From positions 25,245,564 to 25,309,563 of the forward strand of contig NC_086036.1 of assembly GCF_036323735.1 (NCBI RefSeq): a DNA stretch of 64,000 bases, read 5' to 3'. The stretch's first letter is position 1. Each line of letters opens with the position of its first letter. A program made the position numbers and the translations under genes. The notes beneath the pieces were generated by a model. It made no database searches and was not told the DNA's origin. It saw nothing but the letters and a program-made list of their open reading frames with translations. This stretch comes from Rattus norvegicus. Its lineage: Eukaryota > Chordata > Mammalia > Rodentia > Muridae. Shown here in pieces: positions 44,469 to 56,636 of this stretch.

Positions 44469-45654
44469 GCTTGTTTAGTAAGGAAAATTAGAATTGTTTA
44501 TGAGTAAAAAGATAACCAAACAATGGGAGACCTTCCCTTGTATGCAGAGGCTTTAACCTCTGAGAATGTATACAGGTGCCAGTATCTCACCTGGAAGGTG
44601 CATTAATTTAAAATTAAACTCAATACCTCCCAATTTATGAGAGATACCTCTTGACATACACAATCAGGAACCAGGATCTTCCAGAAAGCATCTTCCGTCC
44701 CCCATACTGAGGACACACTCCCAGAGTGGGGACAGTAAGATTCTCTGTTCTCCCCACCCCCACCTCTCTTCTCTGGCTTTTATTTCAGAATTATGTTCTT
44801 TACCCTCCGGTGAGGTGTCCTGGTGTCTACACCCCACCAGCCAACTTTGAAACTCTTGCCTAAGTCAAGGTGATGCCCCAGCTCCGTGATGGATGAGTGG
44901 AAGCATCGACAGCCAAGAGGTCAAATACTCAGTGCCACTGAGGCTGTGGCTGCAGAGCCACGCCCACGCCCTCAGCTGTTGGCTGAGGACCTCAGTCCCT
45001 CTCTTCAGACCTGAGATGTCCCCATTCTTCTGCCCTTCCTAAAGACTATATCAAAGAGGGTTAACAATAAAATTCAGTGGTAGAGTGGCTTGCCTTGTAT
45101 GAACTGACCTTAGATTCTATCTAGAGCAGAACATGGATCATGAATCCCCAATTTCCAGTTTTCAGAGTGACTCGAGACTTCCAAAGGCTCTGAGGATGGC
45201 GTCTCATCACAGGGGTCCGGGTGACTGACTGCATGCTTCACATTAATGGCTTAAACACTTATTTCAGAATTGCATCCTTTACAAATGTAAGTCTTTTGCC
45301 TGTGTGGAGATGCCAAGCCTTCACAGTGTGGGTTTTACTGGTAAGGGAGTGTGAGAATGTGCATTTTGAGTTGTGTGGGGATGCTTTAATGCGAGAGGAC
45401 ATGACTGAAAGGGAAAAGATTTGCATTTAATTCTACTTTGTGACCAGGGCGATGCTCCTAATACCATCCTAATGAGCCCCGACCTCGCCTCTAATCTCAT
45501 AAAGCCCTCAAGAGAGAACATTTTGGAAAGGAAAATCTTTCTCCCTTTTGACACTTGGCCTGACTTGAGGGGTCCTGGGAACACAAAACGTAGCATGAAT
45601 CCGCACAGGCATGAAAATGACTGGCCGGCCCTACAATAATGAACCAAAAGCACA
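44469..45654. other. no gene recognised; possible ID-like trace
   Basis: Between the minisatellite and the predicted 3'UTR. ATTCAGTGGTAGAGTGGCTT near 45073 faintly recalls an ID element. If a longer 3'UTR is used it could extend here. Confidence 0.4.
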
Positions 45655-45674
45655 GTTACCTTATAGCTTGCATA

Positions 45675-45680
45675 TTTATT
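45675..45680 (-). terminator. canonical poly(A) signal AATAAA
   Basis: TTTATT on the plus strand is AATAAA on the minus strand. It lies about 1.65 kb downstream of the predicted stop codon, at the far edge of the repeat-poor segment. Cleavage would fall near 45650-45660. A second AATAAA at 46082-46077 could be used alternatively. Confidence 0.5.
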
Positions 45681-46164
45681 GAACAAATACGACTAAAATA
45701 GCTAAAATACATTGGGTACTTATGGAAGGACCACATGTTACAAAAGCCTGCGTTTTCAGCAGCGTACAACTGCAACTCTACGTAAATGCCACAAATGCAC
45801 AATACCGTTTCCTTGCTCTATTTACATAGCTGATATATCTACCCTAACAGAGGTGGGGGTAGGGAGGATGCACAAGAAACTCAGGCCAGAGGGGAAGCAA
45901 GAGAGAATGAGAGGGACAGTGCATGCGTCATTGGTGTCTAACAGTCAGAAGCGCAAACAGTTCAGAACAAGGCCTGCCCTGTCAAAGGAAGAGCTAAAGA
46001 CGTTATATAAAAATTAAGGTGGGCTTTCAGTCCGGCTAACACAACAACATTCCGTGAAGAGACGGCATTGTCAGATTTTATTTTTGTTTATCCATTTCAT
46101 TGGGAGCAAGGACAAAAATGTAAAATCTATACCTTGCTTATCAAAAAGGTTGTTTTGCTTTTCA

Positions 46165-46220
46165 TCTTCATCACCACCATCACCACCACCACCACCACCA
46201 CCACCACCATCATCATTATC
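46165..46220. repeat. (CAC/CAT)n trinucleotide repeat
   Basis: About 18 CAC/CAT triplets. On the minus strand it is GTG/ATG and lies inside the predicted 3'UTR. Confidence 0.96.
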
Positions 46221-47328
46221 ACTATTTTATAAAGACACTTTTCCAATTTCAACTTTGGGAAAGGGATAATTTTTAAATTCCTACTCAAATGCCAGTACTT
46301 TGGATTTTTCCCACGGGGCACTTATTAAAGAAAAAAAAAAGGACCTTTTACCTCTCCCCCCCACCCCCCACCCCCAGGATATCTAGTCAAACAAAAAGAT
46401 TCCAAAGAAATAACCTCGAAACGCCTGGAAAAAAATTATTGCTTTTCTTTTTCTAAGTCAGGCGGGTGAGGCTGCAGAAAGGAAGAGTTCTGGTAGGTCA
46501 ATTACAGTTTTGTGATTGCTCCCGCTACCGTGACTGCACATCCACCCAGGGCCAGTCACGAGAGGACAGCCTCTCACACTCTTGGTAGCATCCGCTCAGC
46601 CTACAACACTGAAGAAGAAAGCCACACTCAAGACACAAGGAAAACAAGTCAGTCCAGTCTAGAGAAGAACATTCCGGGAAACAGAGTACCAACACCTTCT
46701 TAGAACATGGAAATTAAAAACAACTCCGTCAGAGCTACCTCGCCAAGGAGCATGTTGAAAGTCCAAAATAGCACCATTCATCAGTGTCTCAGGCCCTGTG
46801 GCAGCGTCTCAGTCACTTACCACAAGGAAACAATGAGTTTCAAACTACTTCTATACAGCAAAAGAGTACATGGGTAAAATATAGAGGTATACAGACAATC
46901 GATGAACTTAAACTACTAGGCTTGTTACATCTAAATGAAAAAAAAAGTGGGGGGGACTCTCAGCCTCTGCAAGAAGCAGTCGGGAGCTGTGACGAAAGGC
47001 AGGAGTGGACCGGTCGTGTGAGCGCAGTAGGAGTTTTGAGTTGTGGAAGACATTGTTGTAGCGAACCAGGCCTGAAGGCCCACCTGTAGGGGTTGTAAAC
47101 GTGGATTCACAGTGTGAAATTCTGAGTGTTTTCACTTGAGTCAGAATGATTAAAAACTGGTTTGATGAAACCTATTTGTCCACTGTAAATTCTCTAAAGC
47201 CAGGCTTAGAGTCCCATAGTTTCTTCTTATATTTGATGATTTACACAGAAAAAAAAAATCCCATATATGATACCAAGACCTCATCAAAACCCCATACACC
47301 GTATGCAATACAAATGGAGGTGTGACGA

Positions 47329-47454
47329 TTAAAAAGGGTGGAGGTAACCGATAGCTGGGGAGCCGGGTTCATGGTTGCCCGGCGGAATCAGCGAGGCAGC
47401 GATGGGCTCATCCATCTTCTTGCGGTTCACTTCCTTAGGCACAGGAAGTCTTCC
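47329..47454 (-). CDS. terminal coding exon of an unrecognised protein gene
   Basis: Read on the minus strand, a strong 3' splice site (a long C/T tract ending CTGCAG at 47460-47455) is followed by 41 codons in phase 0 and a TAA stop at 47331-47329. The peptide begins GRLPVPKEVNRKK and ends GYLHPF. It is basic near its start and proline-rich later, with no membrane segment. It joins without a frame change to the exon at 51768-51691. Downstream there is a repeat-poor stretch ending in a poly(A) signal, as expected for a 3'UTR. I do not recognise the family, so no function is given. Splice sites, phase match, stop and UTR all agree, but there is no homology support. Confidence 0.72.
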   Translation of the reverse strand, partial: GRLPVPKEVNRKKMDEPIAASLIPPGNHEPGSPAIGYLHPF

Positions 47455-47800
47455 CTGCAGGGAGAAGACAGACAGAGAGACACACACATACACAAAGACA
47501 GACTTAGTCACACTTTTAAAACCATCTTTAACAGTTTTTGCTTCTCTGCCTTTTTCTTGTCCAGGAACTTTTGCTATTGTGCAAACCGTTTATATATTAA
47601 CAGTATTCTGTTGGGCGTCAGTATCAGGCCAGTGGGGGATGAAGCAATTGAAGAAGCTTTTCTTTGCTCAAGTAGAGTGAACTCTTTCTCTCATGGTGGT
47701 GTCATTCTTCAGTGTCAGGTCTCTGGGGACAGTGGCTAGCATTAGGCAGGACCCAGGATCAAGCTGGGTTAGGGGTATACATAGAAGTGCTAATACATTT

Positions 47801-48017
47801 TCAAAGATTTATTTTATGTGTATGAGTGTTTGCCTGCATGTATATGTGTGTACATTTGGCCTGGTGTTCATGGAGGGCAGAAGAGGACATTGGATTCCTG
47901 AAACTGTATCTACAAATGGTTGTGAAGCACCACGTGGGGGCTAGGAGCTGAACCCAGGTCCTCTGCAAGAACAGAAAGTGTTCTTAACCTTATCCGCTGG
48001 GCCATCTCTCTAAACCT
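47801..48017 (-). mobile_element. B3 SINE
   Basis: Complement of B3: GTTTGCCTGCATGTATATG, GAGGGCAGAAGAGGACATTG, GGTTGTGAAGCACCACGTGG, CTGAACCCAGGTCCTCTGC and CGCTGGGCCATCTCTC. Confidence 0.93.
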
Positions 48018-48035
48018 ATGTGTCTCGTCTCTGCG

Positions 48036-48065
48036 TGTATGTGTGTGTGTCTCTCTCTGTGTGTG

Positions 48066-48107
<42 letters not shown>
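48036..48107. repeat. (TG)n microsatellite
   Basis: TG units interrupted by CTCTCTCTG and CA, longest pure run about 20 units at 48069-48107. Confidence 0.96.
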
Positions 48108-48108
<1 letters not shown>

Positions 48109-50035
48109 TTAAGTACATGGGTGATGTAATGGAGGGCTGACAGTAGCCTACTTTCTATTATACTATTTAAAATAGATCATAATACAGAAATCATTTCTAT
48201 GTAAGCGTTACTCTATAAGCAGCTGGCATGTTTCATACAAATGCTAATGGTCAGGACTAAAATGGTACCCAATGGTGGAGTGAGAGATACAATGTAAAAG
48301 GAGCCCAGATAGCAGCTAGCTACAGGAAAGAGGAGGAGAGCTCGAGACCACACCCAGAGGCTCCTGAGACTTGGTAACTAAGTTCCTCCTTACTCAGCTG
48401 ATAGCTATGCTGATGAACCCCACAGGTGATGACCACTCTGTGCTGCTTCTGCTGATCCACAGAAGGAGGGCAGCCTCGAGGTGCAGCCTCCCTCAGCGGG
48501 GCCCACTGACCAACTGACATAAGAGTCTTAATTCATTAAAAAGGAAAAATGATTGCATATCCCATTTACCCACACACACTCAGTGAAGACAAACTCTCTC
48601 TAAATCAAACCGTTAATTTTTGGCATTTTCTTAAGGACGATATTAGCCTTTCTGGTCTTTTAAGTATTTGTGTTCCAGTCAAAGGAACTGTCTACACGGA
48701 AGTACTATGCAGTTGTGAAAACCATTTCGATCTTGAAATTTTAGTATCCAGTACACAAAATAAAGATAAAAAATCCACTGGTATTTTCCAAGTAATGCCA
48801 CCCCCCAATCTGACCAGTTAGGGTGGCCTTGAAAGTGTTCCAAAGCTAGCACACTGCTGTGTGTTGGTGTTTGAGACTCAGTCCCACTAACCGTTGACCT
48901 CCAGGAAGAAAAACACACACTGCAAAATGAAATTTGAGAGCTAGGAAAGAGTTATCTCCTGAAAAACAAAGTGGGGTATTTCATTCAGATCTGAATCCAG
49001 CTCTTCTGTTTCTATTTAATTCATTGTCTTCCTTCTGTAGTACCGAACACTCATATACCGTCTTGTTGTGAATGCTTGCACACATTGCTGGAGTTTAAGT
49101 CTACAGAGGGAAACAAAGGAAAATAGTCCCTATGCAATCTGCTCTTAACTATGTACCGATGTAACTGGACAACAGACCATGCCCGTAGGTCATGCAGAGG
49201 CATGGTCTGAAAGACCCCAAGGGCCAACAAATGGAACCACCTTCAAGGGGACAAGCTCCCAGAGGTGTGGCTCTCTGCGCCTCCTTTTTGGAGTCTGGAT
49301 TTACTACATCACAGTCCTCGCCTCCAGTGCTTACTGTTTGGTTTAAAAGAACTGTCTGTCTCTAATACACTTTCTGTCCTCAGAAGTCAGGCTTTACAAT
49401 AGCTGAGGTGACATGGTCACCATTCTGCATCACCCACAGGTGACGATCCTTGTGAGACAGAGATTGGAGTAATCTAGAAGCCTGAGGCTAGATGGCAAGC
49501 AGGTGTATGCATGGCCACAACAAGCCTGCTCTGTCAGAAGTCACATTTGGACAACAGTCCTTCTGATGACTACTAGTCCAGCCCCAGTTACTAAAGAGTG
49601 TGCTATGGACCAAGTAAACTGAGCTTATCTTTCATGCAGGTACGCAAAGTTACGCTTTTCCAGAAGTTTCCTTCCGGAAAAAGGATATGTATTTAATGTT
49701 TAAAATACGAGTTCACATTTAGAGAAGGTATAGCAAGACAGCTGAACACCTGCCCCTCCTACTTACCGTGCCTGCCATGGAGCAAGCCGTAGGGTAGGCA
49801 AGAAATACCAGGAAGGATCGCTGACCTCACACCTCACTGAGGAACCTCACTTGGTCTTGCTTACTTGCTTGATACTGCCAGTATGGAGGAGGGCTTCGTG
49901 GAGGCCTGACTGAGGTGTGAATTAACTATGCTTTCTTTTCACCCTCAGCTGCCACTGGGGAATTAGGCCCTAGTTTAGCCCAGAAAAGATTATCTAGGGA
50001 CAAAAATACATATGTATGTGTATAAATAATTGTAA

Positions 50036-50106
50036 GGGGTGAGGCACGTAGCCCAGTGCAGAATATGTGGCTAGCATGCATTCTACCTCCAGAACCATCC
50101 CAGTAC
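50036..50106 (+). mobile_element. degenerate ID-like SINE
   Basis: GGGGTGAGGCACGTAGCCCA, GGCTAGCATGCATTCTACC and AGAACCATCCCAGTAC follow tRNA-derived SINE spacing, trailed by an A/T-rich (AATA) tail. Heavily mutated. Confidence 0.55.
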
Positions 50107-50566
50107 TAATGCAACAATAAGTAGTAATCATAATAATAACAGTAATGACAATAACAAAGAAGAGGAGGGGTGGGTTGGTGGTAAAGGGCTCCGCTGCTCT
50201 TGGCTGGGTGCTGCTGCTGGAGCTGTGGGCTATGGTTGAGTTTCTATCCACCCCAGTTCTTCCACCCCAGCTCTGTCCGACTAGCACAGGCTTAGTACCA
50301 TCAAGTCCCACAAAATCTCGTTCATCCGCATCTCTGCCGAAAGTTTCAACCTGACCTTCAGAAATTCTCTGAAACACTAAAAAATGGCTTGGGCTTCTTC
50401 TCTTCCCATGCCAACTGCGAGGGGACAGGACTGCAACTTCTGAAGATTCTGTCAAGAGTGAATTCTGTCGTTTGGTGTAAATAAGGTCTTCTCCCACAGG
50501 AAAGTGGCAGCCGTATCATATCTGGGCGGTATCACTGTTCAATGGCACGAGACTTTGGGTTTTTTG

Positions 50567-50780
50567 AAAAAAAATATTATTTTATGTGCATGGGTGGTTT
50601 GATCGAATGTGTGTATTTGAACCACAAGCATGCAGTGCGCGGGAGGCCAGAAGAGGATGTTGGATCTCCTGGAACTGTAGTAACCAACATTTGTGAGCCA
50701 TCATGTGGGTGCTGGGAATCCACCCCGACCCTCTGGAAGAGCAGCAGGATTCGAAACCGCAGCCACCTCTCTGGCCCCAT
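50567..50780 (-). mobile_element. B3 SINE
   Basis: Complement of B3: ATTTTATGTGCATGGGTGG, GGCCAGAAGAGGATGTTGG, GTGAGCCATCATGTGGGTGC, GACCCTCTGGAAGAGCAGC and CCACCTCTCTGGCCCC. Confidence 0.93.
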
Positions 50781-51390
50781 GAAACTGCTAAATGGAAATT
50801 TTATTTTCAGTGGATTCTGTCCTTATTGTGAACCCCGAAGGTCAGTGCTAAGAAGCACAACCAAACTACTTATGTCGAGTTGATATCTAATGAAGTCAAG
50901 TGTCTACAGGAAACACTGGCAATTTGTCTTGTTTTCCATGTGTTTCAAGAACAGGACTAATTTAAAAAAAAATCTTTTTTCTCAAGACAGAGAATTTTGG
51001 CCCACCAAGATGTCACACCAAAACCATTTTGATAGAGAATGTTTCCCAGGCCTATAAAAACCAGAAGGAACACAATCTAACCGTTTTTAATGATTTCCCA
51101 CTTTGTTTTGTGGGTCGTCTCTGGTGAGCCAGCACCACCAACAAGCTATCACTTCGGACTCCGAAGACCTCATCAGCCACTCTTAACCTACCTTCCTGAG
51201 TTAGTTTTTGGATTTATCAGTGATAATTAAATTTAAATTCACCCAACCAGGATTGAAACAAACTTAAAATCTGTAAAACACACATTTGACACACTGATTC
51301 GATGATGCTTAGATAAACATTTGCATCTGAGTCCACGTCACAAAAAGGTAACAGGAGGTTAACGATTTTATGGCTCTGCAAGGGATTTGC

Positions 51391-51512
51391 TTGGTGTTTT
51401 GGGATAGGCAGTCACTATGTAGACCAGGCTAGCCTCAAGTTCTCAGTAGCCCTCCTGCCTCAGCTTTTTTGGGGTGCTGGGATTATACATGTGTACCACC
51501 AAGCCCAGCCCC
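51391..51512 (-). mobile_element. B1-type SINE
   Basis: Complement of B1: TAGACCAGGCTAGCCTCAAG, CTCCTGCCTCAGC, GTGCTGGGATTATACATG and TGTACCACCAAGCCCAGCC. Confidence 0.88.
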
Positions 51513-51690
51513 AGGTTATGTTTTTAAGGATACATTACTTCCAATATCAGCACAGTTTCCTATTAGTGGATTATTATGGGATAGACAATGAGCGTTAAGA
51601 TGAAAGTAGGGTAAGCCCAATTTACTTCCTTATGTGTGTTTATGCTTCAAACCTGAAAACAGAGTTTACAAACAGAGCTCGGGTTCTCAC

Positions 51691-51768
51691 CTTAGTAAGA
51701 CCTCCCTCCATTTCCTTGTATGGAAATGGCTCCTGGCTGACCCAGACCAAGAGTTCTGGGTAGTAAAC
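51691..51768 (-). CDS. internal coding exon of the same unrecognised gene
   Basis: This 78-nt (26-codon) minus-strand segment is flanked by a 3' splice site (TGTGTCTCCACAG, ending at 51769) and a consensus 5' splice site (AAG|GTGAGA at 51690). It is open in phase 0 and begins VYYPELLVWVSQEPF, a hydrophobic and aromatic stretch that looks like part of a folded domain. Both ends are phase 0, so splicing to 47454 keeps the frame across a 4236-bp intron. That intron carries a B1, two B3s, a degenerate ID-like SINE and a TG repeat. The next upstream exon was not located in the window. The function is unknown. Confidence 0.7.
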
Positions 51769-54700
51769 CTGTGGAGACACAAAAGCACACACATTCAAAT
51801 CACAAACCAGATCCACCCTGAAGCCACAGCCTCACCTGTCAAAGCTCGGTTCTCAACTCTCTGAGGTCTTAACTCTCAGTTCTCTAAGCTCTCTTCTGAC
51901 CCCGCCCCGCAAGCCCCGCCTTCTGCCCAGAGCACCAGGAAACTCATTAGACTCTTTCCAAACACACTCTGCACTCAGGAGAACTTCAGCTAATGTCGGT
52001 CGCTCTTCCAAGATGGAGTCCAACAGAGCAGAGATATCAATCAATGTTATCTTTAGCAGGCAAATTGGCAGCTTAATGGCAGGTCTGGCAGGGTGCACTT
52101 AGTCACCGTGGAGAGCTTTGAAAGCATCTTACTTTCCATGAGCGCCCTTGCACACGTCCATGTTTATGACATAGAGGTTCAGGTAGTCATCAACGCCGTT
52201 AGGAATTAGCCTCCTATTATCAGCCGGTTAAAGAACAGACACAAAGCAAAGAAGGAGGGTGGAAACGGCCTGTATCCTCCCCAGCGCCATGCAGCCCCTC
52301 TCACCATGCTGCATTTAGCTCCCTAGAGCAGCCCAGTAGCTGGCTGAGAGGGGGGCAGGGAGCTGGGCAGCTGGGCAATGAATGATTCAGATAATATAAT
52401 ACGAGTTGATGAATTCTGAGGGTGGGAGGAGGTAGGAGGGAAGCAAGCTGAGTAAGTCTTCTTTAAATATACAAAGGGTTATTAGCATAAGGTTGTTGAC
52501 CAGCTGTTTCTCTATTTCCAGAAAGCAAGATGGGGAGGGGAGGCTTAAAATTACAAATCACAGATTTAGGTCAGCTATAAGGAAGATCTTGGCAGGGGAA
52601 TTGTTAAATTACTAAAAGAATTTAGAGTGGAAAAACTGTGAAGTCTTCTTTTTAAAAGTTGAGAAACAGAATGGGACAGCCATCTGTCAGAGATAATTCA
52701 CATTTGATCCAGCTCAGCCTGAAGGGACGGAAGAGGAGACTCCTTCCAGATCCGAGTTTTCGAAAGAAGCCTCCTATACGGCAACAATTAAGAAACGCCT
52801 CTCGTGAACAGATTAACAAATGAGACTCCCGTGTCTCTTTCAGCGTCGGAAGCACTCGCTGTTGAATTAATGGCTAATTATGTTGTATGACTCCACTGAT
52901 CTAGTCGGTTAGGGGACCTGAAGCAGGGAGTGTGGATGGCTCACGGGTTCATTCCTTGGGCTAACATAGTGTTTTGGCTGGTCTGTCAGTTAAGCTTAGA
53001 GCACATCGCAGCCCACTGAATAACTGCATGCTCTATTTAATCTATTTCAGCAGGTGGCCTATGAACAGGAATATTTTAGTTACACAGATGAGAGACACAA
53101 AACTCAGAAAGGTCAGGATGTTCTGCCCAAAGCGACACATCACAGGTCAGGACTATAACTCAAATTAGGTTCCTCGATCTGAACTCTTCTTCCTAGTGTG
53201 CCGCTGGCCTTAGATTATTCCCTAAAGCAAGGTATCTATTCTCTCGCATCTCTCTCTCAAAACAAGACTGGTCCAGCTACCACCCACTTGGGGCTCTTAA
53301 ATGCTTGAGTGTTCATCCTGTAAGAAGTGGGACCATTTCCTCTCCTTGGAGTGCGGCGAGCCTGTGCTTTTGTCAAGTCCACCCCTCCTTCCTTTAACGG
53401 ATTTCCCCTTCTCTGCCCAGCTCCTTCTTAAAAAATGACCCCATCTGCCTTGTTTGGGACAGGCAGCCAATCCTGTCATTCTTTTCATCCAGAAAAGGGG
53501 AGATGAAAGTACAATCTAAAATAAATAAGATTTTTCTTTGTTTGTTTGTTTCAAGGCATATTACAAAACCATAGCACATAAAAATCTCAGTTTGGCCTCA
53601 CATCCTCAATTTGATCCAAATAGAGGTCAGGAATAAGTTCACTTAATATAAATTGACCTTAGTGATTGATCACATTTCAACATTATCACCACAATTTTTC
53701 AAAAAGCAAATAGGGAAAAATGGTTTCCCAAGGAACCAAAGGCAAAGTAAGGAAATGACGTTTGTGAGTTGTGTGCTTCTCTGGGGGTGTTCTGTTTAAA
53801 TAAAGTTACACCACTTCAGCACTTAGCATAGCAAAGCTACCAGAGCATGTGTCAAGGACAGCATTTAGTGCGATGTTCAGAAGTGCGGGCTGTTGGCAGT
53901 AAGTTCAGGGAGGGAAGGCGGCTACTGTTAGATGCAAATCCAGGAACAGAGAGTGATAGGCAAGTTCAAAGGTGATGTGCTCCAAGGGGCAGATGCCCCT
54001 GTGCCCACTGTGGCTCCCAGGGCCCCAACAGCACTGTCACAGGCTGCTGTACTCTTGGTTTACTAACCAGCAATGACCCATGACTGTGATTAAGGCCTGC
54101 AGACGCTGCTGCTGAGAACCAGACAACGAGAATGTGCTATGAATTCACCCAGAGTCCCCGTATGCATGCTGACTGCAGTTTCTCTCTGCCCCTGGGACCA
54201 ACTGGTTTGTGCTGCACAATTCGACACTTGGCTCTCACCACACTCATCATCCTGGATTAAAGTTCCTATTTTTTCACAAAAACTAAAGTAATACTCTTTT
54301 TCACACTTTATTGAGTTCTTACTTTGGGTGACGGTGGTGGTTCCTATCTCGCAAACTCAAACGTTCTGGGTAATGTCCATGAAAACACTCTAAAACCATT
54401 TTATTCTTTCAAAACTGTCTTTCGTGTAGAAAAATAAACAAAAATCTCAGTCAAATACTCCTAGAATACTACTCTCGTAGACTCCAAATAGTCATGTGGG
54501 GATGAGGATACAAGCTATATTTCGACTACTGTGAGTGCTTTTCCAAAACTATAAAGGAAAGATTTAGCATTTTTGATTTGGTTTTGCCTGACAGTGTGTT
54601 CATTTCTCATTAATCTACCTTTTCCCACAAAGCTACAATGACTTCTCTGATGATTCATTAGGAACAGGACTGTATGAGGGACTCAATCAATATATGTGCA

Positions 54701-54821
54701 TCTATAATATACATTCAAATATGGCTTTGGGGAAAATTTACTATTTCTTATTCCCAAAAGTATCCAACTGCCAGGACTTTAGTTTAAATATCCCAGCACA
54801 ACATACACCTTGAGAATCAAG
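51769..54821. other. presumed intronic DNA, nothing specific
   Basis: About 3 kb upstream of the internal exon on the minus strand. Notably poor in SINEs. No second splice-bounded coding segment could be confirmed by eye. Confidence 0.4.
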
Positions 54822-54880
54822 GCTCTCTCTCTTTCCTTTCTTCCTTCCTACCTTTTCTTCCTCCTTCTTTTCTTCTCTTG
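54822..54880. repeat. C/T-rich tract
   Basis: CTCTCTCTCTTTCC and CTTCCTTCC-type text, nearly all pyrimidine. Confidence 0.9.
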
Positions 54881-55015
54881 GAAGACTTACTTTACTTTGT
54901 TAAGGCCACAGTAAAAATACTTTAATTTTTAAGCCTATACGGTAATTAGCTGAAAGCAATTTGGAATTTGATATGAATTGTAACTAAAAGCCAGTATTCC
55001 AAATTAGAAAAATAA

Positions 55016-56636
55016 AGTGTGTGTGTGAGAGAGTGTGTGTGAGAGAAAGAGTGTGTGTATGTGTGTGTGTGAGAGAGAGAAGGTGTGTGTGTGTGTGCAT
55101 GTGTGTATGTGTGTGTAAGAGTGTGTGTGCATGTGTGTATGTGTGTGTGCATGTGTGTATGTGTGAGTGTGTGTGTGAGAGAGTGTGTGAGAGTGTGTGT
55201 GTTTGTGTGCATGTGTGTGAGTGTGTGTGCATGTGTGCATGTGTGTATGTGTGTATGTGTGAGTGTGTGTGAGTGTGCATGTGTGTATGTGTGTATGTAT
55301 GTGTGTGAGAGTGTATGTGTGTATGTGAGAGTGTGCATGTGTGTATGTGTGTATGTATGTGTGTGAGTGTATGTGTGTATGTGAGAGTGTGCATGTGTGT
55401 GTGAGAGTGTGTGTGTATGTGTGTGTGAGAGTGTGTGTGTATGTGTGTGTGTGAGAGTGTGTGTGTGTGTGAGAGAGAGTGTGTATGTGTGAGTGTGTGA
55501 GAGAGTGAGTGTGTATGTGTGTGTGCGTGTGTGCATGTGTGCGTGCGTGTGTGTGAGAGTGTGCATGTGTGTATGTGTGTATGTATGTGTGTGAGAGTGT
55601 ATGTGTGTATGTGTGAGTGTGTATGTGAGAGTGTGCATGTGTGTGTGAGTGTGTGTGAGAGTGTGTGTATGTGTGTGTGTGTTTATGTGTGTGTGTGAGA
55701 GTGAGTGTGTGTGAGAGTGTGTGTGAGTATGTGTGAGTGTGTGAGAGAGTGAATGTGTATGTGTGTGTGTGCGTGTGTGCATGTGTGCGTGCGTGTGTGT
55801 GAGAGTGTGCATGTGTGTATGTGTGTATGGATGTGTGTGAGAGTGTATGTGTGTATGTGTGAGTGTGTATGTGAGAGTGTGCATGTGTGTGTGAGTGTGT
55901 GTGAGAGTGTGTGTATGTGTGTGTGTGTATGTGTGTGTGTGTGAGAGAGTGTGTGTGTATGTGTGTGTGTGAGTATGTGTGAGTGTGTGAGAGAGTGAAT
56001 GTGTATGTGTGTGTGCGTGTGTGCATGTGCGCGTGTGTGCATGTGTGCATGTGTGTGTGTGCGTGTGTGCATGTGCGCGTGTGTGCATGTGTGCGTGTGT
56101 GTGAGAGTGTGTGTATGTGTGCATGTGTGCGTGTGTGTGTGTGAGAGAGTGAGTGTGTGTGTGAGAGTGTGTATGTGTGCATGTGTGCGTGTGTGCATGT
56201 GTGCGTGTGTGCATGTGTGCATGTGTGCGTGTGTGTGTGTGTGTATGTGTGAGTGTGTGAGAGAGTGAATGTGTATGTGTGTGTGTGCGTGTGTGCATGT
56301 GTGCGTGTGTGTGTGTATGTATGTGTGTGAGAGTGTATGTGTGTGTGTGTGCGTGTGTGCATGTGTGCGTGTGTGAGTGTGTGTGAGAGTGTATGTGTGT
56401 ATGTGTGAGTGTGTATGTGAGAGTGTGCATGTGTGTGTGTGTGTGAGAGTGTGTGTATGTGTGTGTGAGTGTGTGTGTTTATGTGTGTGTGAGAGAGTGA
56501 GTGTGTGTGAGTGTGTGCATGTGTGCGTGTGTGAGTATGTGTGAGTGTGTGAGAGTGAATGTGTATGTGTGTGTGCGCGTGTGTGCATGTGTGCGTGTGT
56601 GCATGTGTGCGTGTGTGTGTGTGTGCGCACGCACAC
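55016..56636. repeat. 1.6-kb TG-rich compound microsatellite
   Basis: GTGTGTGA, GTGTGCAT, GTGTGTAT and GTGTGCG units in shifting order. The block starting GAGAGTGTGCATGTGTG at 55555 recurs at 55801 with near identity (offset 246), so longer segments have duplicated. Mostly alternating purine-pyrimidine. His/Thr frames of up to 558 codons on the minus strand and Cys/Val frames on the plus strand are artefacts. Confidence 0.98.

Larger units (their letters stand above)
45655..47328 (-). other. predicted 3'UTR of the minus-strand gene
   Basis: The sequence after the TAA stop has no recognisable SINE or L1 insertion for about 1.67 kb, which is unusual in this window and typical of a 3'UTR. It contains a GGT-type trinucleotide repeat on the transcript strand (46165-46220), an A/T-rich tract near 46330 and a C-rich run at 46355-46376. 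An AATAAA lies at its distal end, and an alternative proximal AATAAA is at 46082-46077. The 3' boundary is inferred from the signal position alone. Confidence 0.55.
47455..51690 (-). other. intron between the two predicted coding exons
   Basis: This 4236-bp interval is bounded by GTGAGA at 51690 and CTGCAG at 47455 on the minus strand. It holds two B3 SINEs (47801-48017, 50567-50780), a TG repeat, an ID-like fragment and a B1-type SINE. The rest (48110-50030 and 50785-51385) is sequence in which I see nothing specific. Confidence 0.6.

Noticed and set aside
45063..45125. Possible ID SINE (CAGTGGTAGAGTGGCTTGCC).
   Set aside because: Too diverged, with no tail or TSD; only noted.
51853..52098. 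81-codon minus frame just upstream of the internal exon, considered as an adjacent exon.
   Set aside because: No clear splice-site pair in phase with 51768, and its C-terminal half is Arg/Gly-rich chance text.
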